DNA from: Lachnospiraceae bacterium
GTDB taxonomy: Bacteria > Bacillota > Clostridia > Lachnospirales > Lachnospiraceae
NCBI GenBank assembly: GCA_910575275.1
Contig: CAJTEE010000005.1
Location: 248,001-312,000 of the forward strand
DNA: 64,000 nt
Direction of reading: 5' to 3'
The translations under genes and the position numbers were made by a program. Positions 18,522 through 27,603 of this stretch are shown piece by piece (position 1 is the first letter of the stretch; the number at the start of each line of letters is the position of its first letter). The notes beneath the pieces were generated by a model. It was not told where the DNA came from. It searched no databases and worked only from the letters and a program-made list of their open reading frames with translations.

Positions 18522-18551
18522 GACCGTCGGTTAAGCCGGCGGTCTTGATTT
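18522..18551 (+). terminator. terminator after the ChrA operon
   Basis: GACCGTCGG (18522-18530), 5-base loop, CCGGCGGTC (18536-18544), then TTGATTT. Confidence 0.75.
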
Positions 18552-18625
18552 ATGACGCAGGGGCCGACGGGAGCAGATTCAATATGGATTCTCCTAAAAA
18601 TATGAATTTACTGTGTGTGTTCTAC

Positions 18626-18654
18626 TTGATTTTATCGCGATCCTGCTTTAAAAT
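18626..18654 (+). promoter_or_regulatory. promoter of the phosphorelay operon
   Basis: TTGATT (18626-18631) and TAAAAT (18649-18654), 17-base spacing. Confidence 0.65.
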
Positions 18655-18707
18655 AGCTTGTGCATGGGTTTGAGGAAACCCCAAAAGTAATATCAGGAGG
18701 TAGCTGC

Positions 18708-19070
18708 ATGCTCAAACGTATATTGGTAGTGGACGATGATGAAATGAATTTGAAAAGGACAAAAATTATCCTGCAGAAGAATTATGATGTAATTCTTGCG
18801 GGATCAGGGAGAGATGCGCTTGATAAGCTTAAAAGCGAAAAAATCGACTTGATCCTCCTTGATATAGCGATGCCTGTTATGGACGGTTTGGAGACCTTTA
18901 AACATATGAAAGAAGCAAACGTGAAGATTCCGGTTATTTTTCTGACCGCGTCCGGTTATGAGGATGATGTGCGGGCTGCTATCGGTCTGGGCGCTATAAA
19001 TTATCTGAAGAAACCGTTTTTTCCGGGCGAATTGCTGAAACGGGTTGCACTGGGGCTTGAGGGACAATGA
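18708..19070 (+). CDS. stand-alone response-regulator receiver protein
   Basis: 120 residues from the ATG at 18708, which has TCAGGAGG at the right distance; an ATG 48 bases upstream has no such site. The protein is only a receiver domain: acidic pocket VVDDDEMN, phospho-acceptor Asp in LILLDIAMPVMDG, conserved Thr/Ser in FLTASG and Lys in YLKKPF. It has no output domain, so it should act as a phosphate shuttle or bind a partner protein. Its stop codon overlaps the start of the downstream hybrid kinase as ATGA, which implies tight co-expression. Confidence 0.92.
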   Translation: MLKRILVVDDDEMNLKRTKIILQKNYDVILAGSGRDALDKLKSEKIDLILLDIAMPVMDGLETFKHMKEANVKIPVIFLTASGYEDDVRAAIGLGAINYLKKPFFPGELLKRVALGLEGQ

Positions 19071-21730
19071 GGGCGAAAGGACAGACCAGCATCCATCTTC
19101 TTCTGGCGAGTATTGTCACTATAGTCGGTGTGATGCTGATTCTGCTTACGATAGTGATGTCTTGGGAGCCGTGGATGGTTCCTGTTATTTTAATCGGCAA
19201 TACCCTTGTGTGGATCCTTCATGTCACGAGGGCCGGTTCAGAAACATTTTATGAAAATTTATGTGCCGGGCTTTTGATGGTGGGCTTTTTTTTCTTCGGA
19301 GTGCATAAAATGATTCTCTATGATATACCTGCCATGGCCTGTTTACTGATCCTTGTGTTTTCCATGTTTGACAAAAAACGGCTGTTGTATATGACAGCCG
19401 CTTTGTATGTACTGGTGCTGCTGTATCACGTTTTTCTCCTGCATACCATTACATACGACATGGACGGACAGAGCGTGATCCGTTTGGGATTCGGGACAAG
19501 TGTGGTGGCGGGCGCGATGGTCATCGCCAGATACCGGCTAAACAGGCGGCTGGAGGCAAGAGAGAAATACGACAGCACCGTTGTGCAGCTGGAGAGAGCG
19601 GGACGGCAGAACGCGGATTTTTTGTCCAATGTGTCTCATGAGCTGAGGACACCGATTAACATGGTTCTGGGGATTAGTGAGGTCATATTGGAAAAAGACA
19701 TTTCCCCGGATATCCAGGCGGATATGCAGTCCATCAAGCTGGCGGGAAAGAGGCTGTCCAATCAGATCAACAATATGCTTGATTATACAGAGATCATGGA
19801 AGGAACCCTGACTCCGGTAAAGGAGCCGTATATGGTTACTTCGGTTCTCAACGACATCATCACCATGACTGCCATGCAGAGCGGTAAACATCAGCTGGAG
19901 ATGGTATTTGACCTGGATCCGAAGATGCCTGCGGTTCTCATCGGAGACGCGGAGAAAATTACCCATGTGATTAAAATTATTCTGGAGAATGCCCTTAAGT
20001 TTACAGAAGAAGGTGGCATTCATCTCTATATGGGATTTCGGCGGGAAAGCTATGGGATTAATCTGAGTATTGATATTTGTGATACGGGAATCGGTATGAC
20101 AGAGACCCAGATCACCCAGATGTGTGATGATTTTTATCAGGCGGATTCCGGCAGCAGCCGTTTTGCGGGCGGACTGGGGCTAGGGCTTCCGATCGCCCGG
20201 GGCCTGCTTCACGCCATGGACGGGTTTATCTATTTTGAGAGCGGGCAGCAGCAGGGAATGCAGGTTCATATCACCATTCCCCAGAGTGTGGAGGACGAGA
20301 CCCCGGCTTTGGCAGTGTCCAATCCCGCGCAGATTTGTATTGCATGTTATTTCAGACCGGAACGATATAGCAGCGATGAGGTCAGGAGATATTATGACCA
20401 TATGATCTTGCATATGCTGGAGGGATTTGGTGTTGAAGGCTATCAGACTCATAATTTTGAAGGGCTGCTCAAGCTGCTGGGCAGCCACAGGGTAACCCAT
20501 TTGTTTATCGCCCAGTCCGAGTATGAGGAGAACTGCCCTTATTATGAGGGCCTGACAGAAAAACTTCGGGTGGTTGTGATTGCAGAACAGGAATTCATGC
20601 TGAGCAGAGACAGTCGGCTTTTGGTAATCCACAAACCGTTTTTTGCTCTTTCCGTGGTGAATGTGCTGAACGGTGAAGCAGAGGGAAATGATTTTAGAGA
20701 GGCTCAAGCAGCCGGCCGTAAGCCATTTACCTGTGCAGGGGTCCGGGGACTGGCCGTTGATGACGAAGCGATGAATCTGATGGTGGCCAAAGGAGTCTTG
20801 GGCAGCTACGGAATACAGGTGGATACCTGCCTGAGCGGGAGGGAGGCAGTGGAACGCTGTGCTTCCACCTACTATGATATTATTTTCCTGGATCATATGA
20901 TGCCCGGCTTTGACGGCGTGGAGACACTAAAACAGATCCGTGAGCTCAACAATGGCATGTATAAGGACCTTCCGGTCGTCGCGCTGACCGCCAATACGAT
21001 CAGCGGCGCGAGGGAAATGCTGCGGAATGAAGGCTTTACAGAGTTTATCCCAAAGCCCATTGAGCGGGCCGTTTTGGAGCGGGTACTGCGTAAGGTCCTG
21101 CCGGAAGACCAGATTCAATATGATGAACCGCCTATGTCATCGGAGGAACCGTCTGCATCATCGGACAGACTGGATGTGCAGCCAAAGGAACCGCTTGCAT
21201 CGCCGGAGGCGTCACAAAAGGATATGGCCTGCCCGCCAGATGCGAAAGACGGGAAGAAAAAAAAGAAGCCCGTGCGTTCCGATATGGCTGTGGAGGAGAA
21301 TGAGAATGAGAATGAGCCGCCCTCTTTGTACGGATCCCTTGCAAAAATTGGTGTGAATGTGCAGTTAGGGTTAGATTACTGCTGCGGGGAGGATGAGTTT
21401 TATATGGAAATGCTGCGTATGTTTTGTTCCCAGGCGGAAGAAAAGAGAGCAGAAATCATTTCCTTATATGAGGCAGCCAACTGGACGGATTATACAGTCA
21501 AGGTCCATGCGTTAAAGAGCACGTCGCTGACGATTGGCGCGGAGCGGCTGGCGGGACATGCAAAGCTTTTGGAGCAGGCCGGGAAGAAGGAAAATATCGC
21601 ATATATCAGGAACAATCACCCCATGCTGCTGCGCCTGTATGCCCAGGTCTGTGAGACCATCAATAGATTTATAGGAGGTATGCCCGGAAGCTTGCAGGAT
21701 CAGAAACAAAAAGATTCCGGGAGTACATAA
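19067..21730 (+). CDS. hybrid sensor histidine kinase with receiver and HPt domains
   Basis: 887 residues. The N-terminal 155 residues hold about six membrane segments with little extracellular sequence. HisKA follows with the phospho-accepting His191 in NVSHELRTP, then the ATPase domain (LENALKFTEEGG near 304, DTGIGM near 339, GGLGLGLPIA near 368). Residues about 425-550 look like a degenerate receiver. A full receiver comes next with Asp609 in IIFLDHMMPGFDG. An acidic, low-complexity linker (about 690-760) leads to a C-terminal HPt domain with His814 in KVHALKST. All steps of a phosphorelay (His, Asp, His) are in one chain. It overlaps the stand-alone receiver by ATGA and precedes the DegV-fused kinase by 27 bases. 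Confidence 0.93.
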   Translation: MRAKGQTSIHLLLASIVTIVGVMLILLTIVMSWEPWMVPVILIGNTLVWILHVTRAGSETFYENLCAGLLMVGFFFFGVHKMILYDIPAMACLLILVFSMFDKKRLLYMTAALYVLVLLYHVFLLHTITYDMDGQSVIRLGFGTSVVAGAMVIARYRLNRRLEAREKYDSTVVQLERAGRQNADFLSNVSHELRTPINMVLGISEVILEKDISPDIQADMQSIKLAGKRLSNQINNMLDYTEIMEGTLTPVKEPYMVTSVLNDIITMTAMQSGKHQLEMVFDLDPKMPAVLIGDAEKITHVIKIILENALKFTEEGGIHLYMGFRRESYGINLSIDICDTGIGMTETQITQMCDDFYQADSGSSRFAGGLGLGLPIARGLLHAMDGFIYFESGQQQGMQVHITIPQSVEDETPALAVSNPAQICIACYFRPERYSSDEVRRYYDHMILHMLEGFGVEGYQTHNFEGLLKLLGSHRVTHLFIAQSEYEENCPYYEGLTEKLRVVVIAEQEFMLSRDSRLLVIHKPFFALSVVNVLNGEAEGNDFREAQAAGRKPFTCAGVRGLAVDDEAMNLMVAKGVLGSYGIQVDTCLSGREAVERCASTYYDIIFLDHMMPGFDGVETLKQIRELNNGMYKDLPVVALTANTISGAREMLRNEGFTEFIPKPIERAVLERVLRKVLPEDQIQYDEPPMSSEEPSASSDRLDVQPKEPLASPEASQKDMACPPDAKDGKKKKKPVRSDMAVEENENENEPPSLYGSLAKIGVNVQLGLDYCCGEDEFYMEMLRMFCSQAEEKRAEIISLYEAANWTDYTVKVHALKSTSLTIGAERLAGHAKLLEQAGKKENIAYIRNNHPMLLRLYAQVCETINRFIGGMPGSLQDQKQKDSGST

Positions 21731-21757
21731 AGAAAGACAGACAGGAGGAAGTACGGG

Positions 21758-24427
21758 GTGCTGAAAAGGTGGCTTGAAATTATTTTTGACCATAGGACGG
21801 GCATAAGAGAGCGTATGTTCCTGATCGCCACAGGGATCTGCATGGCCGCTCTGATAGCGATACTGCCTATGGGGAGAAGTCTTGTAAATCTGTTTATTTT
21901 GGTGATCAGCCTTGTCTGTATATCTGCCATTGTAAAGATTAGCCTCCGGAAGGGATGCATTCATTGCGGCGCTACGGCTATTACAATATTGCTTCTCCTT
22001 CTTTTCCCGATCAGCTTTTTTACGGCAGGGGGATTTTACAGCGGGATGCCGGAATGGTTTGTACTCTGCTTCATTTACATCAGCATAACACTCCAGGGAA
22101 GGAGGAAAGGAGTCTTTTTCCTGCTCTGCATGTTGGAAACGCTGTTTTGCTACTCTGCCTCCTTTTATTTTCCGGAATTCGCTGCACAGAATACGGAGGC
22201 TCGCTCCTTCTTTGATTCGGCTATCTCCGTGATTGCGGTGGGTGTGCTGACCAGCGTGTTGCTTATGTTTGTAACGCGGCTTTATGAAGAAGAAAATGAG
22301 CTATCCAGGCAGCAGAAAAAGGAGATTGAGGAGTTAAATAAGGCGGAGAATCACTTTTTTTCCAGCATGAGCCATGAGATCCGCACGCCGATCAACACAA
22401 TCATCGGGTTAAACGAGATGATTCTGCGAGGGGATATTCCGGAGGATGTGGCGGAGAATGCCAGGAATATCCAGGGGGCCAGCAAAATTTTGCTGGCGCT
22501 GATTAATGATATCCTGGACCTGTCCAAGATTAAATCCAAAAAGATGGAAATCATAAACGTTTCTTATGAGACAGGGGCTCTGTTCTCGGAGATTGTCAAC
22601 ATGATCTGGATCAAGGCCAGGGAAAAAGGGCTGGAATTCCGGCTCCATGTGGATTCCTCGATCCCCAGCATGCTCTGCGGCGACGAGGTACGCATCAAGC
22701 AGGTACTGATTAATCTGCTGAATAATGCGGTCAAATATACCAGCGAAGGCTCCGTCACGCTTTCCGTGCGGTGCGAACGGCTGGGGTTGAACCGGGTACG
22801 GGTCTGGTATTCCGTGGAGGATACGGGCCAGGGTGTGAAGAAGGAAAATATTCCTTATATTTTTAACGCCTTCAAAAGGGTAAATGAAGAAAAAAACCGT
22901 CATATTGAAGGAACCGGACTGGGTCTTAGCATCGTCCATCAGCTTGTGGAGCTGATGGGCGGAGAGATCAGCGTCAACAGTGTCTACACCAAGGGCTCCA
23001 CCTTTTTAGTCATGCTGGAGCAGGATATTGTCGATGACAAGGCACTGGGGAAATTTACACTGGATTCCCGGATCAGGCCCCGGGAGGGGGAGCGGTACAA
23101 GCAGAGCTTTGAGGCTCCAGAGGCCCATATCCTGGTAGTGGACGATAACGAGATGAATCTGATGGTGGTGCGAAAGCTGCTTTCGGCCACAAAGCTCCAG
23201 TTGGATACGGCTTTAAGCGGTACCGAATGTCTGAGGCTGACTCAGACACGGCATTATGATGCGATTTTAATGGATCATCTGATGCCCGAGATGGACGGGA
23301 TCCAGTGCCTTCACGCACTTCGTGCACAGCCAGGAGGCCTGTGCCAAAATGTGCCTGTGATCGCTCTGACTGCCAACGCAGGAAGTGATAACCAGCTTCT
23401 CTACCGGAAAGAAGGCTTCAGCGGCTATCTGGCAAAGCCGGTTAGTGGAGCCCTGCTGGAGGCTGCCGTTTTGAGTATCCTGCCGAAGGAGCTGGTTCGG
23501 CTCAGTGAGGAAGCAAGCCAGTCAGAGTCCGAAAAAGACGTACTGATCTTTGAGCAGACCCAGAGACAGTCTCTCATAGTTACCACAGACAGCGTATGCG
23601 ATCTTCCGGAGTCTCTGAAGCAGAAGTATGGCATTGCCGTATGCCCCTACTATGTCTGTACGGATCGGGGACGTTTCTTAGATGATATTGAGCTGAAGGT
23701 AGACGAATTGCTGTTACACTTAGCCGAGGGAAAAAATGGCTTTTCTACGGCTCCCAGCGTAGAGGACTACGAAAAGTTTTTTGCGGAAAGACTTACAGAG
23801 GCGCAGAATGTAATCCATATCACCATGGCGAAGCATGTCAGCCAGGGATATAATAACGCCCTTGAAGCGGCGAAGTCCTTTGAAAATGTCACCGTTCTGG
23901 ATTCCGGCCATCTCTCCAGCAGCATGGGCCTGGCGGTGCTGTATGCGGCGGCCATGGTGGAGAACCATGCCAAAAAGACGGAGGTCGTAAATGCCGTGAA
24001 GAAGCTGAGGCCATACATTTCTTCTGCCTTTGTCATTGACAGCACCCATATGATGTGCCAGGCAGGACGGATTTCTAAACGGACTCAGATTCTTTGTGAC
24101 GCGCTGCTGCTGCACCCGGTAATTCTGCTCCGCAGCAGCAGAATGGTTGTGGGCAGCATGGAGATGGGAAGCTTTGCCCATATGGCGAAAAGCTATATCC
24201 GGAAGACGCTGCTTAATCCCAAAAATATCGACCGGCGCATCCTCTTTATCACGTATGCCGGTCTGGATTCAAAAAGTCTTCAGTATATTCAGGAGCTGGT
24301 GCGGCAGTATTGTCCTTTTGAAAAGGTCTATTTGCAGAAGGCATCTCCGGCCATTGCCAGTAACTGCGGCGTCGGTTCTTTCGGGCTGTTGTTTATGAAA
24401 AAACATGAAGCAGTTATTCAAATTTAG
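21758..24427 (+). CDS. hybrid sensor histidine kinase fused to a C-terminal DegV domain
   Basis: 889 residues; the start is the GTG at 21758 with AGGAGG upstream. About six membrane segments (20-180) are followed by HisKA with His206 in SMSHEIRTP, the ATPase domain (LLNNAVKYTSEGS near 320, EDTGQG near 354, GTGLGLSIV near 385) and a receiver with Asp506 in AILMDHLMPEMDG. Residues about 604-889 are a complete DegV-type domain, the fatty-acid-binding fold of FakB proteins: TTDSVCDLPESL, STAPSVEDYEKFF, MAKHVSQGYNNALEAA, VLDSGHLSSSMGL and QAGRISKRTQILCDALLLHP. The histidine that helps hold the carboxylate in FakB (TH.GPG region) is replaced here: the block reads ASNCGVGSFG. I know of no standard family with this architecture; a lipid or similar hydrophobic ligand as input or output is inferred. 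Confidence 0.92.
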   Translation: MLKRWLEIIFDHRTGIRERMFLIATGICMAALIAILPMGRSLVNLFILVISLVCISAIVKISLRKGCIHCGATAITILLLLLFPISFFTAGGFYSGMPEWFVLCFIYISITLQGRRKGVFFLLCMLETLFCYSASFYFPEFAAQNTEARSFFDSAISVIAVGVLTSVLLMFVTRLYEEENELSRQQKKEIEELNKAENHFFSSMSHEIRTPINTIIGLNEMILRGDIPEDVAENARNIQGASKILLALINDILDLSKIKSKKMEIINVSYETGALFSEIVNMIWIKAREKGLEFRLHVDSSIPSMLCGDEVRIKQVLINLLNNAVKYTSEGSVTLSVRCERLGLNRVRVWYSVEDTGQGVKKENIPYIFNAFKRVNEEKNRHIEGTGLGLSIVHQLVELMGGEISVNSVYTKGSTFLVMLEQDIVDDKALGKFTLDSRIRPREGERYKQSFEAPEAHILVVDDNEMNLMVVRKLLSATKLQLDTALSGTECLRLTQTRHYDAILMDHLMPEMDGIQCLHALRAQPGGLCQNVPVIALTANAGSDNQLLYRKEGFSGYLAKPVSGALLEAAVLSILPKELVRLSEEASQSESEKDVLIFEQTQRQSLIVTTDSVCDLPESLKQKYGIAVCPYYVCTDRGRFLDDIELKVDELLLHLAEGKNGFSTAPSVEDYEKFFAERLTEAQNVIHITMAKHVSQGYNNALEAAKSFENVTVLDSGHLSSSMGLAVLYAAAMVENHAKKTEVVNAVKKLRPYISSAFVIDSTHMMCQAGRISKRTQILCDALLLHPVILLRSSRMVVGSMEMGSFAHMAKSYIRKTLLNPKNIDRRILFITYAGLDSKSLQYIQELVRQYCPFEKVYLQKASPAIASNCGVGSFGLLFMKKHEAVIQI

Positions 24428-24434
24428 CGCCGGA

Positions 24435-24460
24435 TTACCCCACAGACATCTGTGGGGTAA
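24435..24460 (+). terminator. hairpin after the kinase-DegV gene
   Basis: TTACCCCACAGA pairs with TCTGTGGGGTAA around a very tight loop. The stem is perfect, but no T-run follows, so termination is possible rather than sure. Confidence 0.55.
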
Positions 24461-24508
24461 ATTCATATGGGGCGGTTCGGTCTCTGTTCACAAACTGCCG
24501 GGGCAGGG

Positions 24509-24537
24509 TTGCATTTTCCCCTACCAGTGAGTATAAT
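24509..24537 (+). promoter_or_regulatory. promoter of the CFI-box/cysK/DUF401 operon
   Basis: TTGCAT (24509-24514) and TATAAT (24532-24537), 17-base spacing. The expected transcript start near 24544 rules out the ATG at 24541 as the first codon of the next gene. Confidence 0.7.
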
Positions 24538-24582
24538 AAGATGCAGCAGGTTTCCTTGTTCCTGCCGGTATGGAGGGAGAGC

Positions 24583-25416
24583 ATGTACAGAGAGGATGCA
24601 CGTTTTAAAGAGGTTTTATCCGCGGTCGGCGGGATGGTGGCCGGCCGTGATACGAGCCGGTTTAACGAGAAGGAATACCAGGCCTCGCTGGCGGCCTATA
24701 CAGAGGAGCACAGAGGCGTTTTGGAAAAGCTGCAGGCGGTCTGTGCGGACTTCCCGGAGGAGGCCGAGGATGCGGTTCGGGAGGTCTCGGCGAGGCTGGT
24801 GGAGGAGATCGCAGAGGACGTGGAGAGCCCGGGCAGATACCAGGGATTTAACGCGAAGGCCCTGCGCCTTGACACCTGTAAAATGGTGCTTTTGACTTAC
24901 GTGACGCCGGCCGTATTTAAAATGGGGCTTCCGATCAGCGAGCTGTTTAACAAAGGCCTGCACGACGCCTGGGTCCAAGCGCATCCGAAGGAGCCCTATG
25001 AGGTGGTGACGGAGGAGATGATCGCGGCCGGCTTCGGGCGGAGGTGGTATCAGTGCTACATCACGCAGGCCGCATGCATGTGCCTTGGGAAGGGCGATGA
25101 CTGCCGCGAGCTGAACGCTTTCCGGAATTTCCGCGACACGTATCTGCGTGCGTGTCCAAACGGCGGGGAGCTGATTGCGGAATATTATAAAAATGCGCCG
25201 GAAATCGTGACCAGGATCCAGATGAGCGGCCATCCGGCAAAGGTGTATCGAGAGCTCTGGGAAACCTATCTCGCGCCCTGCCTGGCGGATATTGAAAACG
25301 GGCAGCTTGCGGATTGCAAGAAACGGTACACGGCCATGGTGCGGGAACTTGAAAGAAAATGGCTGGGCGGCGGGTCAGGCAGATCAGCCGCTTTGGGATC
25401 GGAAAAGCCGATTTGA
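24583..25416 (+). CDS. CFI-box domain protein
   Basis: 277 residues from the ATG at 24583, which follows GGAGGGAGAGC; an ATG at 24541 has no ribosome-binding site and sits at the promoter. The last 110 residues match the CFI-box region found in many clostridial proteins: CYITQAACMCLGKGDDC, then NAFRNFRDTYL, then ELIAEYYKNAPEIVTRI. Cysteines in that block may bind metal or form a redox pair. The N-terminal half is helical and acidic. Biochemical role is unknown. It sits 22 bases before cysK and shares its promoter, which could hint at sulfur or redox metabolism. Confidence 0.75.
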   Translation: MYREDARFKEVLSAVGGMVAGRDTSRFNEKEYQASLAAYTEEHRGVLEKLQAVCADFPEEAEDAVREVSARLVEEIAEDVESPGRYQGFNAKALRLDTCKMVLLTYVTPAVFKMGLPISELFNKGLHDAWVQAHPKEPYEVVTEEMIAAGFGRRWYQCYITQAACMCLGKGDDCRELNAFRNFRDTYLRACPNGGELIAEYYKNAPEIVTRIQMSGHPAKVYRELWETYLAPCLADIENGQLADCKKRYTAMVRELERKWLGGGSGRSAALGSEKPI

Positions 25417-25438
25417 CGGCAGAGAGGGAGGATGTGTA

Positions 25439-26368
25439 ATGGGAAAGGTTTATACATCAATCGAGGAGCTGATCGGGAGGACGCCGCTTCTGGAGCTTAC
25501 GCATATTGAAAAGACGGAAGGGCTCTCCTCAAGACTTCTCGTAAAGCTTGAGTCCTTCAATCCGGGCGGTTCCGCGAAGGACCGGGTCGGCAAGGCGATG
25601 ATCGACGCCGCCGAGGCAAAGGGCCGCTTAAAGAAGGGATCCGTGATCATCGAGCCGACCTCCGGCAATACCGGCATCGGCCTCGCATCGGTCGCGGCGG
25701 CCAGAGGATACCGGCTCATAATCGTGATGCCGGACACGATGAGCATGGAGCGGAGGCAGCTTTTGCAGGCATACGGCGCAGAGCTCGTGCTCACGGACGG
25801 GAAAAAGGGGATGCAGGGAGCGATCGAAAAGGCTGGGGAGCTGGCCCGGGAGATCCCGGGGAGTATGATCGCCGGCCAATTTGTCAATCCGGCCAACCCG
25901 GCTGCGCATGAGGCCTCCACGGGGCCGGAAATTTGGGATGACACGGATGGGAATGTGAATATTTTTGTGGCCTGTGTCGGAACCGGCGGTACGATCACCG
26001 GGACGGGCCGGTACCTGAAGGCGAAAAATCCGAAGCTTGCGGTCGTAGCGGTGGAGCCAGCCGGCTCTCCGGTCTTAAGCGGAGGAAAGCCGGGCGTCCA
26101 TAAGCTTCAGGGCATCGGCGCGGGCTTTATTCCAAAGGTGCTGGATACGGCGGTCTATGACGAGATCATTCCGGTGGAGGATGAAGCGGCGTTTGCCACG
26201 GCAAAAAGGCTTGGCAGAGAGGAGGGCGTGCTGGCCGGCATCACCTCCGGTGCGGCCCTATGGGCGGCGATTAGGGTCGCCGGACGGCCGGAAAATCAGG
26301 GCAAAACGATCGTGGCGCTTCTGCCGGATACGGGGGAACGGTATCTGTCGTCCGGCCTGTTTGACTAA
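25439..26368 (+). CDS. cysK: cysteine synthase (O-acetylserine sulfhydrylase)
   Basis: 309 residues from the ATG at 25439, preceded by GGGAGGA; longer readings add an unrelated 49-residue extension without a start signal. PLP-binding Lys is in NPGGSAKDRVGKAM (about 40-53), the substrate loop is TSGNTGIG (about 73-80) and the phosphate-binding loop is GTGGTITGTGRYL. The enzyme makes cysteine from O-acetylserine and sulfide in the cytoplasm. Length and motifs are complete. It lies between a CFI-box protein and a DUF401 permease in an apparent operon. Confidence 0.95.
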   Translation: MGKVYTSIEELIGRTPLLELTHIEKTEGLSSRLLVKLESFNPGGSAKDRVGKAMIDAAEAKGRLKKGSVIIEPTSGNTGIGLASVAAARGYRLIIVMPDTMSMERRQLLQAYGAELVLTDGKKGMQGAIEKAGELAREIPGSMIAGQFVNPANPAAHEASTGPEIWDDTDGNVNIFVACVGTGGTITGTGRYLKAKNPKLAVVAVEPAGSPVLSGGKPGVHKLQGIGAGFIPKVLDTAVYDEIIPVEDEAAFATAKRLGREEGVLAGITSGAALWAAIRVAGRPENQGKTIVALLPDTGERYLSSGLFD

Positions 26369-26388
26369 AGAAGAAGGAGAATGAAACC

Positions 26389-27588
26389 ATGCAGATCGCA
26401 TATGTGGGGATCGTATTTGCGGTGATTATCGTCGTCCTGGCGCTTGGCCGTCCGCTGCATGAAGCGCTAGCCGGCGGAGCGGCGGCCGTGATCGTTTTGT
26501 TCAGGGTCCCGCCCGTGACGGCTGGCCGGACAGTGGCATCTGTGCTGACGACGTGGTCGTCTTTGGCCGTCCTCCTGTCCCTGTATATGATTACGTTTCT
26601 GCAGCGGATTTTAGAGGCGCGCCGGCAGATCAAGCTGGCGCAGGAGGATTTAAACGGGATTTTTCATAACTGCAGGATCAATGCGGCCGGTGCGTCCCTT
26701 TTTATCGGCCTGCTTCCGTCCGCAGCATCGATGATCCTCTGCAGTGAGATCGTAAAGGACGCCTCGGATGGGTATCTGAAGCCGAAGGAGCAGGCGTTTG
26801 TCGCAAGCTGGTTCAGACATATCCCAGAGAGCACACTGCCGACGTATACGGGCGTCCTTTTGATGGCAAACCTGACCGGCGTGGAGATCGGGACCTACAT
26901 GATCGGCATGATTGTACCGGTGTGTACCCTGACGCTTTTGGGCTATATGTTGTACCTGCGCCGGATCCCGGCGGAGACCGGGACGCCGCCCAGCGCCTCG
27001 CGCGGAAGGGATGCGCTGCATCTGTTCTGTCATCTCTGGTCTCTCCTTTTGATTCTTTTGCTCATTCTTGCGTTTCATTTTCAGGTCGTGGCGGCGGTGG
27101 CGGTCACGATTGCGGCGGCCATCCTGGTTTATCGCGTGCGTGTGGATGAGCTAAAGCGGATGGTACGCTCTGCGTTTGAGAAAAAAATGCTGGGCAATAC
27201 GTTTCTTGTCCTGGTGCTGAAGGACTTTATTGCCGGCACCGGTGTTTTAGAGCAGCTTCCGGATGCGATGGCCGCCTTGCCGCTGCCCACGTATCTGATC
27301 TTTGCGCTGCTCTTTTTTGTGGCCACGGTTATCAGCGGCACGACGGGCGCGATCGCCATGGGGGCGCCGCTGGCCTTTGCCGCGATTCCGGGCGGGATGC
27401 CGCTTATGGTCTATCTGATGTGCATCGTGCATGCCGCGAGCCAGGTGTCGCCCACGCATGTCTGCCTTGTGGTCGCCTCGGACTATTTTCATGTGCCCCT
27501 GGGCGGCCTGATACGAAGGACATTGCCAGTTTCGCTGCTGTTTTGTGTGCTGATGACGGGATACTACAGGCTTTTAACGCTGTTTTAG
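26389..27588 (+). CDS. DUF401 family permease
   Basis: 399 residues, almost entirely hydrophobic, with about ten to eleven membrane segments. The arrangement and the motif region GLLPSAASMILCSEIVKDA and VSPTHVCLVVASDYFHV match DUF401 (COG1906), a member of the ion transporter superfamily whose substrates are not established. AAGAAGGAG precedes the ATG. It follows cysK by 20 bases and precedes the PucR regulator by 15 bases. Import or export of a small anion or amino-acid-related metabolite is only a guess. Confidence 0.83.
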   Translation: MQIAYVGIVFAVIIVVLALGRPLHEALAGGAAAVIVLFRVPPVTAGRTVASVLTTWSSLAVLLSLYMITFLQRILEARRQIKLAQEDLNGIFHNCRINAAGASLFIGLLPSAASMILCSEIVKDASDGYLKPKEQAFVASWFRHIPESTLPTYTGVLLMANLTGVEIGTYMIGMIVPVCTLTLLGYMLYLRRIPAETGTPPSASRGRDALHLFCHLWSLLLILLLILAFHFQVVAAVAVTIAAAILVYRVRVDELKRMVRSAFEKKMLGNTFLVLVLKDFIAGTGVLEQLPDAMAALPLPTYLIFALLFFVATVISGTTGAIAMGAPLAFAAIPGGMPLMVYLMCIVHAASQVSPTHVCLVVASDYFHVPLGGLIRRTLPVSLLFCVLMTGYYRLLTLF

Positions 27589-27603
27589 AGGAGGTGGCGC
27601 AAT

